A DNA stretch of 64,000 nt from Centipeda noxia ATCC 43541 (GTDB lineage: Bacteria > Bacillota > Negativicutes > Selenomonadales > Selenomonadaceae), in the NCBI RefSeq assembly GCF_000160555.1, contig NZ_GG749278.1, forward strand, positions 29,424 through 93,423. The letters are read 5' to 3'. Below are positions 1-7,288 of this stretch, one piece after another. How positions within the stretch are numbered: the stretch's first letter is position 1; every line of letters begins with the position of its first letter. A model generated the notes under the pieces. That model ran no database searches. It was not told where the DNA came from and saw only the letters and a program-made list of their open reading frames with translations. The position numbers and the translations under genes are program-made.

Positions 1-1370
1 ATCGGGCGGATGTTCTTCTCCGGGAAGACGGCAATCGCCGCCGCCTCCTCCCCGTGCTGGAAGAACACCTCCACGGCGCTGTGATCGACGTACATGCGCA
101 GGGACAGCGTATGCTCGGCATAGAGTTTGAAGGTGCGGGTGCCGCGTCCGCCAAGCTTCATGCCGCTGCGGTCAATGGTCATGACCTGTTCCAGCCGGTT
201 ATAGCGCAGGACCAGCTTTTCAAGCCCAAAGACCAGTTCCACAGAGATGGTGTACGCATCCCCCATCGTCAGATCAAGGATGATCTCCGTAAGGTCATAG
301 AGCGTCGTACTGAACGAGTTCTCCCCCTCCGCCTCAAGCGCGCGTTCCGTCTCGCGGTGGCGCAGGGCCTTCAGCTCGTGCGCCGGCTCGGAGAATATAT
401 GCCCCTGCCGGAGCGTCAGCACGCGCGGCAAAGTCAGGCTGTGCATCCAGCCCTCCTCCCGGGTCGGGTATTCCTCCTCGCGGTCTGGCATCCCCATCCA
501 GCCGATCAGGATATGCCGTCCTTCGTGCGTCAGAATCTGCGGCGCATAGAAGTCAAAGCCATGGTCGAGCTCCTTGAAGCGCCCGTGCATGAGCATCTCC
601 ATCGCGTCCATAGAGGCATGTCCCACGATATACCCTGCCTGATAGACGTTCTGTCGGTCGTATGCACGCGCCTCCACACCCTGCGGGCAAAATGCGAGCA
701 CATCATAGTCGCCGAAGGAGAGCAGGTTCGGACACTCCCACATATAGCCGAAATCCTTCAGCTGCGTCCGGAATTCCCCGAGGAACATCCAGCCGTCCGC
801 CGTCTCCCGGTAGACAAGCACACAGCCGCGCTTCTCCTCTGTCTGTGCGCCGATGACAAGGTGACGGGTACCGCGCCAGTCAAATAGATAGGGGTCGCGA
901 AAATGTGCCGTAAAGCCCGGAGGAGGACCGTCGATAATGATCTCTTCCTTCTTCACTGCGCCCGCTGCCTTCGTATAGGTGCCGAAACGCTGTACGGACC
1001 TCCGATTGCCTGCTTCATCCTTCGCATTGCATGTGTAGAGAACACGCAGGCGCCCTTCCTCCTCTGCGGCGCAGCCCGAGTAGCAGCCGTCCTTGTCATG
1101 TTCATCCGTCGGCCAGAGCGCCAGATGCGGAACGGCATAGGTGCAGAAATCCCGCGTCTTCGTATGCGCCCACGACTTATTCTTATGCGCACAGCCGAAG
1201 GGATTCCACTGGTAAAAAATATGGTAGGCGCCGTTGTGGTAGGTCAGCCCGTTCGGGTCGTTGATGAGGCCAAACGGCATCTCCAGATGAAAGCGGTTGT
1301 GCCAGCGGTGCGTGAAGGGAAAGCCCTCCGCAAGGCGGGCGTCAATTGCGCTCTTGTCAAAATTCTCCAC
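1..1370 (-). CDS. scrB: Sucrose-6-phosphate hydrolase / beta-fructofuranosidase (GH32), 3' end cut by window
   Basis: The translated minus strand shows the GH32 five-bladed propeller signature: the nucleophile motif NDPNG near residue 27, the RDPYLF motif in the middle and the acid/base motif MWECPNL. The protein would cleave sucrose-6-phosphate (or sucrose) to fructose and glucose-6-phosphate in the cytoplasm; no signal peptide is seen. Two GTG codons are possible starts. The second (1370) is chosen because AGGAG lies 8 bases upstream, whereas the first GTG (1379) abuts it. The gene runs off the window at base 1, so the C-terminal beta-sandwich is incomplete. A small membrane-peptide ORF ends 5 bases upstream and shares the likely promoter. 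The family is certain; sucrose-6-P rather than another fructoside is inferred from the usual family assignment, since no sucrose PTS permease is visible here. Confidence 0.9.
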   Translation of the reverse strand, partial: MENFDKSAIDARLAEGFPFTHRWHNRFHLEMPFGLINDPNGLTYHNGAYHIFYQWNPFGCAHKNKSWAHTKTRDFCTYAVPHLALWPTDEHDKDGCYSGCAAEEEGRLRVLYTCNAKDEAGNRRSVQRFGTYTKAAGAVKKEEIIIDGPPPGFTAHFRDPYLFDWRGTRHLVIGAQTEEKRGCVLVYRETADGWMFLGEFRTQLKDFGYMWECPNLLSFGDYDVLAFCPQGVEARAYDRQNVYQAGYIVGHASMDAMEMLMHGRFKELDHGFDFYAPQILTHEGRHILIGWMGMPDREEEYPTREEGWMHSLTLPRVLTLRQGHIFSEPAHELKALRHRETERALEAEGENSFSTTLYDLTEIILDLTMGDAYTISVELVFGLEKLVLRYNRLEQVMTIDRSGMKLGGRGTRTFKLYAEHTLSLRMYVDHSAVEVFFQHGEEAAAIAVFPEKNIRP

Positions 1371-1375
1371 AGTGC

Positions 1376-1474
1376 TCACTCCTCAGGACGAAAGAAGACG
1401 AAGATCAGACCAAACGCAGCGAGAAAACTGACGATGTTGACGAAAATATATGCAGAAAGATGGTCAGAACGCAC
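1376..1474 (-). CDS. Possible 32-residue single-TM peptide in the scrB leader
   Basis: A GTG-initiated ORF of 32 codons lies between a good promoter (1512-1540) and scrB. It has a GGAG ribosome site 7 bases before the GTG. The peptide has a polar start (VRSDH), a long hydrophobic stretch that would span a membrane once (IFVNIVSFLAAFGLIFVFF), and a charged end (RPEE). Its TGA stop lies 5 bases before the scrB start, and the last two codons (GAGGAG) contain scrB's ribosome site, so translation would be coupled. I recognise no family. It could instead be a chance ORF, but the ribosome site, promoter and hydrophobicity agree. Confidence 0.45.
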   Translation of the reverse strand: MRSDHLSAYIFVNIVSFLAAFGLIFVFFRPEE

Positions 1475-1511
1475 ATTGAGTCTCCGCACGATCCGGTTTC
1501 TTCTAAATAAA

Positions 1512-1540
1512 AGTGTACTAATTTCCTTTTCTGTTGTCAA
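1512..1540 (-). promoter_or_regulatory. Predicted promoter for the peptide-scrB transcript
   Basis: On the minus strand TTGACA (1540-1535) and TACACT (1517-1512) are separated by 17 bases. Transcription would begin near 1505, about 30 bases before the small ORF. Confidence 0.65.
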
Positions 1541-1562
1541 TGCGCACGGCCGGTGAAAAGAT

Positions 1563-1591
1563 TTTACAACGCGAAAACCATGTGATAGAAT
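1563..1591 (+). promoter_or_regulatory. Predicted promoter for the PTS IIA gene
   Basis: TTTACA (1563-1568) and TAGAAT (1586-1591) are separated by 17 bases, with TG one base before the -10 (extended -10). The same TGTGATAGAATGG string recurs at the rpsT promoter. Confidence 0.7.
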
Positions 1592-1638
1592 GGTTAAGGG
1601 AAATTCATAAATCCGGAGCACCTGGGGAGGAATCATAT

Positions 1639-2001
1639 ATGAATGTAAAGTATGAGGGTACCGTCACGGCTATCGGCAAGTTGGCGCGCAAGTTCCTCGA
1701 GACCAACAACAGTGTTATTCTGCTCGATGAAGGCGCTCATCCGAACCTCGCCGAGATGGTTGTCGAGCATACGCCCGGCGAACTCAAGGGAGATATTGCC
1801 GTCGGCGACACGTTCTCGCTCGGAAAGCAGAAATACAAGGTCACACGCATTGGAGAGAACGTGAACGACACGATCCGCGAGAGCGGACACTGCACCCTCC
1901 TCTTCAATGCAAAGGGATCAATGCCGGGGCAGATCGAACTGGAAGGAGGCGCCGTTCCTCCGCTCTCACAGGGTCAGAAATTCGCCTTTGCAGGAAAATA
2001 A
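1639..2001 (+). CDS. srlB: PTS glucitol/sorbitol-type EIIA domain protein
   Basis: This 120-residue protein matches the PTSIIA_gut family (E. coli SrlB) in length and in the conserved block EHTPGELKG around residues 43-51; His44 is the candidate phosphorylated residue. A second family-like block, RESGHCTLLFN, follows in the C-terminal half. In the known pathway IIA-Gut takes phosphate from HPr and passes it to the sorbitol EIIB/EIIC pair. No EIIB, EIIC or sorbitol dehydrogenase is encoded nearby, so this is an orphan IIA that may serve a distant permease or act as a regulator. The start at 1639 is preceded by GGGGAGG; in-frame codons further upstream lack such a site. An intrinsic terminator follows at once. 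Confidence 0.85.
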   Translation: MNVKYEGTVTAIGKLARKFLETNNSVILLDEGAHPNLAEMVVEHTPGELKGDIAVGDTFSLGKQKYKVTRIGENVNDTIRESGHCTLLFNAKGSMPGQIELEGGAVPPLSQGQKFAFAGK

Positions 2002-2018
2002 CAGACGGCATAAAAGGC

Positions 2019-2053
2019 CGGCCGCACATCACTGCGATGTGCGGCCGTTTTTT
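2019..2053 (+). terminator. Intrinsic terminator after the PTS IIA gene
   Basis: A 12-bp perfect stem (CGGCCGCACATC with its complement, 5-base loop) is followed by six T residues at 2048-2053. Confidence 0.9.
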
Positions 2054-2061
2054 GATGCCCC

Positions 2062-3276
2062 CTACATCAACGCATCCATTGCGTCAAAGACGGGCAGCAG
2101 GAAAGAAAGCACGGCAAAGAAGATCACAGCCGCGATAAAGACGGTCATCACGGGTTCGGCAAGCGCTTCCATACGCGCTGCGTACTGCGCCGATCTGCGC
2201 TGACAATAGTCCGCCGTCTGCCAGAGCAGGCGTTCGAGATCGCCCGCGGCATCCCCCGCCGCAAGCATGCCGCGCACAAGGATCGGCAGATACGGATCCC
2301 GCGCCGTCGTCTGCGCAAACGTCCGCCCCTGCAGGAGTCCCTGCTCGATCTGTACAAGGCGATGCGAAAGTGCACGGTTCTGTGTGACGGAACGCGCAAG
2401 GCTCACAGCACGATCCAGACGAATCCCGCTGCGCATGAGAATGGCAAGCGTACGCAGGATCATGCGCCACTCCGCAAGACATATGAATGTACCGAGTACG
2501 GGAATGCGCAGGAGCAGCTCATCCAAGCGAAACCGCACCTTCGGCATGCGCAGCAGCGCTGCAGCGGCGGCGAAAACCACGGCAATACTGAGAGGAATGA
2601 GATAAGGCTCTGCAGCAGCAATATCAGAGAGCGTGAGGAGCAGCTGCGTAGGCAGAGGTACTTCGGCGCGCAGATCGCGCAGGAGCGCAGCGAAGATCGG
2701 CAGAACGAATATTGTCATGAGCAGCAGCGATGCCGTCGCCGCAGCGAGCAAAAAAAGAGGATAAGCAAGCGCACTCCGCAAAGATTCGCGCATAACATGG
2801 CCTTCTGTAAGAAATTCGGCCGTCTCCCGCAGGATCACATCGAGCGTACCGCTCTCCTCCGCCGCGCGCACCATGCCGACAACACTCGGCGCGAACGCCT
2901 GTGGATGCATCTCCATCGCCTGCGACAGCGCCGTTCCGCGCGTCACCGACCGATGCAGCTCCGCGACAAGTTTTCCATAGGCAGCCGAGGAAGCCTTCGC
3001 CGCTTCCGCGAGACGTGCAAGCGCCTCATGGACAGGCATGCCTGCCTGGAGAAGAGCCGCCGATTCATGAAAGAATGCAATCCTCTCCTCCGCCGTGATG
3101 TTGCTGCGCATACGCAGGAACGACGGCAGATGAAATTCCCTCCGTTCCTCAAGACGTACGACCATTCTGCCCTGCGCCGCAAGCGCCCGCACTGCCGCGG
3201 GCGCACTCTCGGCCGCAAGATGCCCGCGCACCTCTGCTCCATCCGTCGTGCGGGCACGATAGGAGAATGTCCTCAT
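2062..3276 (-). CDS. pilC: Type IV pilus / type II secretion inner-membrane platform protein (PilC/GspF)
   Basis: The 404-residue protein has the two-copy T2SSF architecture. The first cytoplasmic helical domain (about residues 60-180, with FFHESAALLQAGMPVHEAL) and the second (about 265-380, with ILRTLAILMRSGIRLDRAV) share the typical L..G.....AL pattern. Hydrophobic segments lie near 170-200, 220-245 and at the C-terminus. PilC forms the membrane platform on which the PilB and PilT ATPases act. The start overlaps the pilT stop by 4 bases (ATGA), so the genes are translationally coupled. It is the last gene of the ecfT-truA-pilB-pilT-pilC run and lies 3' to 3' with the PTS IIA gene. PilC and GspF cannot be separated by sequence alone; an adjacent PilT favours a pilus. 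Confidence 0.9.
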   Translation of the reverse strand: MRTFSYRARTTDGAEVRGHLAAESAPAAVRALAAQGRMVVRLEERREFHLPSFLRMRSNITAEERIAFFHESAALLQAGMPVHEALARLAEAAKASSAAYGKLVAELHRSVTRGTALSQAMEMHPQAFAPSVVGMVRAAEESGTLDVILRETAEFLTEGHVMRESLRSALAYPLFLLAAATASLLLMTIFVLPIFAALLRDLRAEVPLPTQLLLTLSDIAAAEPYLIPLSIAVVFAAAAALLRMPKVRFRLDELLLRIPVLGTFICLAEWRMILRTLAILMRSGIRLDRAVSLARSVTQNRALSHRLVQIEQGLLQGRTFAQTTARDPYLPILVRGMLAAGDAAGDLERLLWQTADYCQRRSAQYAARMEALAEPVMTVFIAAVIFFAVLSFLLPVFDAMDALM

Positions 3277-4268
3277 ACGATAATGCCCTTCGAGCGCAGC
3301 ATCGCCTCCGCCATCTCAGACGTCTGCATCCCCTGCTCCGCGCCGCTCATCATCACAGAGAAAAGTTGGCTGTACTGCCCATTCCGCACAATATTGCGCA
3401 CCGCCGGCATGGCACGAAGCACCTCGAACGCAGCAGCGCGGCCTCCGCCCACACGCGGAAGAAGCCGCTGCGCAAAGATCCCCGTCACGGCATCGGCGAA
3501 CTGCGCACGCACGGCATCCCGCACATCTGCCGGGAACATACTCTCCACGCGCATCGCTGCCTGCGCCGCACTGCGCGTATGGAGCGTACCGAGTACGAGT
3601 ATGCCTGTCGCCGCCGCCATGAGCGCCGCTTCCATCGTCGCACGGTCTCGTATCTCGCCGGCGAGCAGGATGTCGGGATCCTCACGCAGAGCGGAGCGCA
3701 CAGCATCCGGGAAGGAAGAAAAATCGCGGCCCAGCTCCCGTTGACTGATAAACGCGGATGCGGGCAAAAAAATATATTCGATCGGATCCTCAAGCGTAAT
3801 GATATGCACACGCCGTGTCTGATTGATGACCTCGATCAACGACGCGAGCGTCGTCGTCTTACCCGCGCCCGTCGGTCCGCAGACAAGCACCAGACCGTCC
3901 CGCACGTCAGCGATGGAGCGCAGCGCATCCGGCATGCCGATCTCATCCGGCGTCATGATGCGTGCAGGCAGGAGGCGCAGAGCCAGTCCGATCCCATTCT
4001 CCATATGGTAGGCATTCCCGCGAAAGCGACGGCCTGCATATGTCCACGAAAAATCAACATCATGTCCAGGGAGGATCGCACGGCGGCCCTCCGAGATCAT
4101 CTCGCCCAGCAGCGCATCCATAAAAGAAGCACTCGGAACGAATGCATCCGATACAAGAGCTCCGTCTCTGCGTATCCGAACGCACTGCCCCGGCGCCGCA
4201 TGGAGATCAGATGCCTCGACCGCAATCATATGCTGAAGGAGTTCCTTCCACTTTCCTTTCTCATCCAT
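3273..4268 (-). CDS. pilT: Type IV pilus retraction ATPase PilT
   Basis: This 331-residue protein has the PilT layout: an N-terminal PAS-like region, a Walker A motif GPTGAGKTTT near residues 130-139, the Asp-box region TLEDPIEY, the Walker B region DILLAGEIRD, and the His-box GTLHTRSA. PilT is a hexameric cytoplasmic ATPase that disassembles pilin fibres for retraction, twitching or DNA uptake. The start overlaps the end of pilB by 8 bases, and its stop overlaps pilC by 4. Length is close to the usual 340-370. The adjacency of an extension ATPase, a retraction ATPase and a platform protein supports PilT over a second GspE. Confidence 0.9.
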   Translation of the reverse strand: MDEKGKWKELLQHMIAVEASDLHAAPGQCVRIRRDGALVSDAFVPSASFMDALLGEMISEGRRAILPGHDVDFSWTYAGRRFRGNAYHMENGIGLALRLLPARIMTPDEIGMPDALRSIADVRDGLVLVCGPTGAGKTTTLASLIEVINQTRRVHIITLEDPIEYIFLPASAFISQRELGRDFSSFPDAVRSALREDPDILLAGEIRDRATMEAALMAAATGILVLGTLHTRSAAQAAMRVESMFPADVRDAVRAQFADAVTGIFAQRLLPRVGGGRAAAFEVLRAMPAVRNIVRNGQYSQLFSVMMSGAEQGMQTSEMAEAMLRSKGIIV

Positions 4269-5505
4269 AGAGCGCTCTCTCTACCTCCTCCAACGTCGTC
4301 TCTCCGGCACACGCCTTTGCCATGCCGTCCTGCCACAGAGTCTCCACGCTGTCCGCCTCCGCAGCTCTGCGCAGCGCGTCCCTATTGTTCCCGCATAGGA
4401 TTGCCTCCCGTATCCGCTCCGATACGAGGAGCACCTCATGGATCGCCATCCGCCCGTGATATCCGCTCCCATGACAAAGTGCGCATCCGTGCCCGCGCAC
4501 GAGAGTCATCCCCTCATGATAGTCCGCGCCAAGCCGGATTGCCTCGCGCGATCCCGGCAGCACGATATAGTCTTCTCGGCAGTGCGTACACACGCGCCGT
4601 ACGAGCCGCTGGGCAATCACGCCCGAGAGTGTCGCCGCGAGCAAATAGGGAGGCACGCCCATCTCGATCATGCGAAAGACCGCCGAAACCGTATCCTCCG
4701 TATGCAGCGTTGAAAAGAGCGCATGTCCTGTGAGCGCAATGCGCACGGCCATCTCCGCGGTTTCTCGATCGCGGATCTCCCCAAGCAGGATCTTCTGCGC
4801 ATCCTGTCGGAGCGCCGCACGCAGTCCCGCAACAAAGGTCAGCCCCGCCTCCGGATGCACCTGAAACTGACTGATGCCCTCGATGCGCCGCTCTACCGGG
4901 TCCTCAAGCGTCATGATATGACAGCTTGGATCATTCAGCGCCGAGAGCGCCGCATAGAGCGTTGTCGTCTTGCCTGAGTTCATCGGACCGCAGAGGAGCA
5001 GCAGCCCCGTCGGCCGACGAATCAGCTGCTCGAAGATCTCCTGATTGCGCGGTGTAAAACCGAGTTCCGCACAGCCGAGAAAACGCTCCGCCGCGTCCAT
5101 GATTCGCACGACCATACGCTCCCCGTCCACTACAGGCAGCACGGCCGCACGCATATCGATCGTGCGCCCGCCGTGCACATAGCGGATCTGTCCATCCTGC
5201 GGGCGATTGCGCTTTGCCGTATCGATGCCCGCCATTACTTTCAGCCGCGCAATGATCACCGGCGCAAGCTCCGCCGGGAACTGCACGGGATTCTCCTGCA
5301 GCAGTCCGTCCACACGCATGCGGATGCGCAGCCGACCGCCCATGGGCTCGAGGTGAATATCGGTCGCCTCTTCTTCCAGCGCCGTATCCAGAATAATATT
5401 GACCAATGTAAGGACGTGACTGCCGCGGACACCGTCCTCAGATGTACCGCGCCGCACCTCGCGTGCAGCTTCCGTCACCAGACGCTGCAGTGCTTCCTGC
5501 TCCAT
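4261..5505 (-). CDS. pilB: Type IV pilus extension ATPase PilB/GspE, short form
   Basis: The protein has the N2 domain, Walker A GPMNSGKTTT (about 172-181), Asp box TLEDPVE, a Walker B region ending LGEIRD (about 240-246), His box STLHTED, and a C-terminal four-cysteine zinc module (CTHC...CALC). At 414 residues it is much shorter than the usual 560 or so. The N-terminal GspE/MshEN domain, which contacts the membrane partner, is absent and the protein begins about 40 residues before the N2 domain. The Walker A Thr-Gly pair is Met-Asn, and the Asp before Walker B seen in many homologues is replaced (DAQK). A good ribosome site (AAGGGAG) supports the start 12 bases after truA, so truncation by a missed start is unlikely. 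Confidence 0.88.
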   Translation of the reverse strand: MEQEALQRLVTEAAREVRRGTSEDGVRGSHVLTLVNIILDTALEEEATDIHLEPMGGRLRIRMRVDGLLQENPVQFPAELAPVIIARLKVMAGIDTAKRNRPQDGQIRYVHGGRTIDMRAAVLPVVDGERMVVRIMDAAERFLGCAELGFTPRNQEIFEQLIRRPTGLLLLCGPMNSGKTTTLYAALSALNDPSCHIMTLEDPVERRIEGISQFQVHPEAGLTFVAGLRAALRQDAQKILLGEIRDRETAEMAVRIALTGHALFSTLHTEDTVSAVFRMIEMGVPPYLLAATLSGVIAQRLVRRVCTHCREDYIVLPGSREAIRLGADYHEGMTLVRGHGCALCHGSGYHGRMAIHEVLLVSERIREAILCGNNRDALRRAAEADSVETLWQDGMAKACAGETTLEEVERALYG

Positions 5506-5517
5506 GCCGTTCTCCCT

Positions 5518-6321
5518 TTAATCCGCCGATTTTTGCGGCGCCGCATCATAGTCCACGTGAAGGAGATAGAGTCCGCAGGCAGGCGCCGTCGGACTCGCAA
5601 GGCGACGGTCGCGCGCAGCAAAAATCTCCGCAAAACGTCCCACAGAGATGCGCTCCTGCCCCACACTGACGACCGTGCTCATGATATTGCGCACCATATG
5701 GTAGAGGAATCCGTTCCCATGCAGATAGCATGACAGGCGGCCTTCTCCCTCATCCTCCAGCCGTATCTCATCGATTGTGCGCACAGGCGACATTGGGGCG
5801 CCGCCCGCCGCACGAAAGGAACTGTAATCATGCGTCCCCACAAGCATGGCAAGTGCCGCACGCATCGCCTCCACATCAAGTGGACGAAAGATCTGCCACG
5901 CATAATTGCGCGTGAAGGGATTCGGCACTGTGCATTGCTCCATGCGATAGACATATGCCTTGCCCTTCGCGCTGTGCCGCGCGCTGAAATCACGCGCCGC
6001 CTCCCATGCATCCGTAACGGCAATATCCGGCGGCAGGAGTCCGTTCACCGCACGCGGCAGACGTTCCGTCGGGATGCGTCCGTCCGTAAAGAAATTCACC
6101 ACCTGCCCGCAGGCATGCACACCCGCGTCCGTGCGGCCGGCAGCGGCAAGCTCCACTGTCTCCCCGCATACCTCCGCAAGTGCTGCCTCGAGGGCGTTCT
6201 GCACGGCAACAACAGGCGGTGACTGCCGCTGAAAGCCATGATAGCGCGTTCCGTCATAGGCAATTTTCAACGCGAGATTGCGCGCGCGCCGCTTCATCAT
6301 CTCCACATTTTCAGGGCGCAA
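5518..6321 (-). CDS. truA: tRNA pseudouridine(38-40) synthase TruA
   Basis: TruA converts uridines 38, 39 and 40 in the anticodon arm of many tRNAs to pseudouridine. The catalytic motif AGRTDAGVHA is present with Asp65, as are the N-terminal block IAYDGTRYHGFQRQ and the C-terminal block FLYHMVRNIM. The 267-residue length is normal. The start is a TTG lying inside the end of ecfT; GGAGGG sits 7 bases before it, a better fit than the downstream GTG/ATG codons (6306-6297), whose GGAG is too close. ecfT-truA is a common Firmicute arrangement, but here the usual ribosomal-protein neighbours rplM and rpsI are absent and pil genes follow. Confidence 0.95.
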   Translation of the reverse strand: MRPENVEMMKRRARNLALKIAYDGTRYHGFQRQSPPVVAVQNALEAALAEVCGETVELAAAGRTDAGVHACGQVVNFFTDGRIPTERLPRAVNGLLPPDIAVTDAWEAARDFSARHSAKGKAYVYRMEQCTVPNPFTRNYAWQIFRPLDVEAMRAALAMLVGTHDYSSFRAAGGAPMSPVRTIDEIRLEDEGEGRLSCYLHGNGFLYHMVRNIMSTVVSVGQERISVGRFAEIFAARDRRLASPTAPACGLYLLHVDYDAAPQKSAD

Positions 6322-7132
6322 GGGTCAGCCCTCCGAAACTCACGGCGCAGATCCCCGCCGCTCCGAGAAAGAATATGCCGATCGCCGCATAGTCCAGCCG
6401 GCCCGTGCGGAGTTCCTTCATCTGCGTACGTCCTTCGCCGCCGCGATAGCAGCGCGCCTCCATCGCGAGTGCGAGTTCGTCCGCGCGGCGAAACGCCGAG
6501 AGAAAAAGCGGCACAAGAACCGGCACAATCGCACGCAGGCGCTGCATGATATTTCCGCGTTCAAAGTCCACCCCGCGTGCCTTCTGCGCCTTCATAATGC
6601 GGTCGAGTTCCTCGAGCAGTGTCGGTACAAATCGCAGAGCAATCGTCATCATCATCGCGAGTTCGTGTACCGGCACACCCACACGCCGCAGCGGAGAGAG
6701 CAGCGCCTCGAGGCCGTCGGTCAGACGCAGAGGACTCGTCGTCAGCGTCAACAGTGTGCTGAGAAGGATCAGCAGAATAAGGCGCAGTCCAATGTATGCG
6801 CCGCGCACAATCCCCTCCCACGTCGCTGTGAGGAATCCGATCCGGAACGCCTCCGTGCCCGGCGTCATAAAAAGATGCACAGCGAAGGTGAAGAGCACGA
6901 TCCAGAGAATCGGACGGATCGAGCGCAGCTGCATCATGAGCGGAACCCGCGAGAACACCATGAGAAGTGCGACAGCGCATGCGAGCGCGGCAAAGCCGGC
7001 CGCATTCTCGACAAAGAAGATCAGCAGCAAAAAGAAAAAGAGCAGGACAATCTTCACGCGCGGATCCATGCGGTGCAGGAACGAATCTCCAGGCAGATAG
7101 CGTCCGATTTGTATATCGTTAAGCAAAATCAA
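6311..7132 (-). CDS. ecfT: Energy-coupling factor transporter transmembrane protein EcfT
   Basis: EcfT is the shared membrane coupling subunit of ECF vitamin/metal importers, joining EcfA ATPases to substrate-binding S components. The 273-residue protein has about six hydrophobic segments and the two diagnostic cytoplasmic coupling motifs, KARGVDF near residues 186-192 and an Ala-Arg motif MEARCYRGGEGRT near 228-240. In most Firmicutes ecfA1-ecfA2-ecfT-truA lie together. Here nothing is encoded between the ecfT promoter and the divergent EAL-HDOD gene, so the ATPases must be elsewhere. The gene overlaps truA by 11 bases. Confidence 0.92.
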   Translation of the reverse strand: MILLNDIQIGRYLPGDSFLHRMDPRVKIVLLFFFLLLIFFVENAAGFAALACAVALLMVFSRVPLMMQLRSIRPILWIVLFTFAVHLFMTPGTEAFRIGFLTATWEGIVRGAYIGLRLILLILLSTLLTLTTSPLRLTDGLEALLSPLRRVGVPVHELAMMMTIALRFVPTLLEELDRIMKAQKARGVDFERGNIMQRLRAIVPVLVPLFLSAFRRADELALAMEARCYRGGEGRTQMKELRTGRLDYAAIGIFFLGAAGICAVSFGGLTLAP

Positions 7133-7159
7133 TCACTTCCAATTTTATGAACTTTCACC

Positions 7160-7188
7160 ATTATAACATTAAAGAAAGTCTTTTTCAT
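7160..7188 (-). promoter_or_regulatory. Predicted promoter of the ecfT-truA-pilBTC run
   Basis: On the minus strand ATGAAA (7188-7183) and TATAAT (7165-7160) are 17 bases apart, placing the start of transcription about 20 bases before ecfT. It confirms that ecfT begins the transcript. Confidence 0.6.
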
Positions 7189-7288
7189 TTCTTTTTCGCA
7201 TAATATATGCTATAATTCTCTTACTATAATTTAAGATATCGAATGGATACAGCAGTAATTCGGTGTAATGACACAGAAAGGCTCTCTT

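Noticed and set aside
54..887. Plus-strand ORF of 277 codons
   Set aside because: Antisense shadow of the GH32 gene, whose motifs are clear on the other strand.
2362..4733. Plus-strand ORFs of 460 and 488 codons opposite pilC, pilT and pilB
   Set aside because: Arg-rich, low-complexity shadow translations; the minus strand has complete ATPase and PilC motifs.
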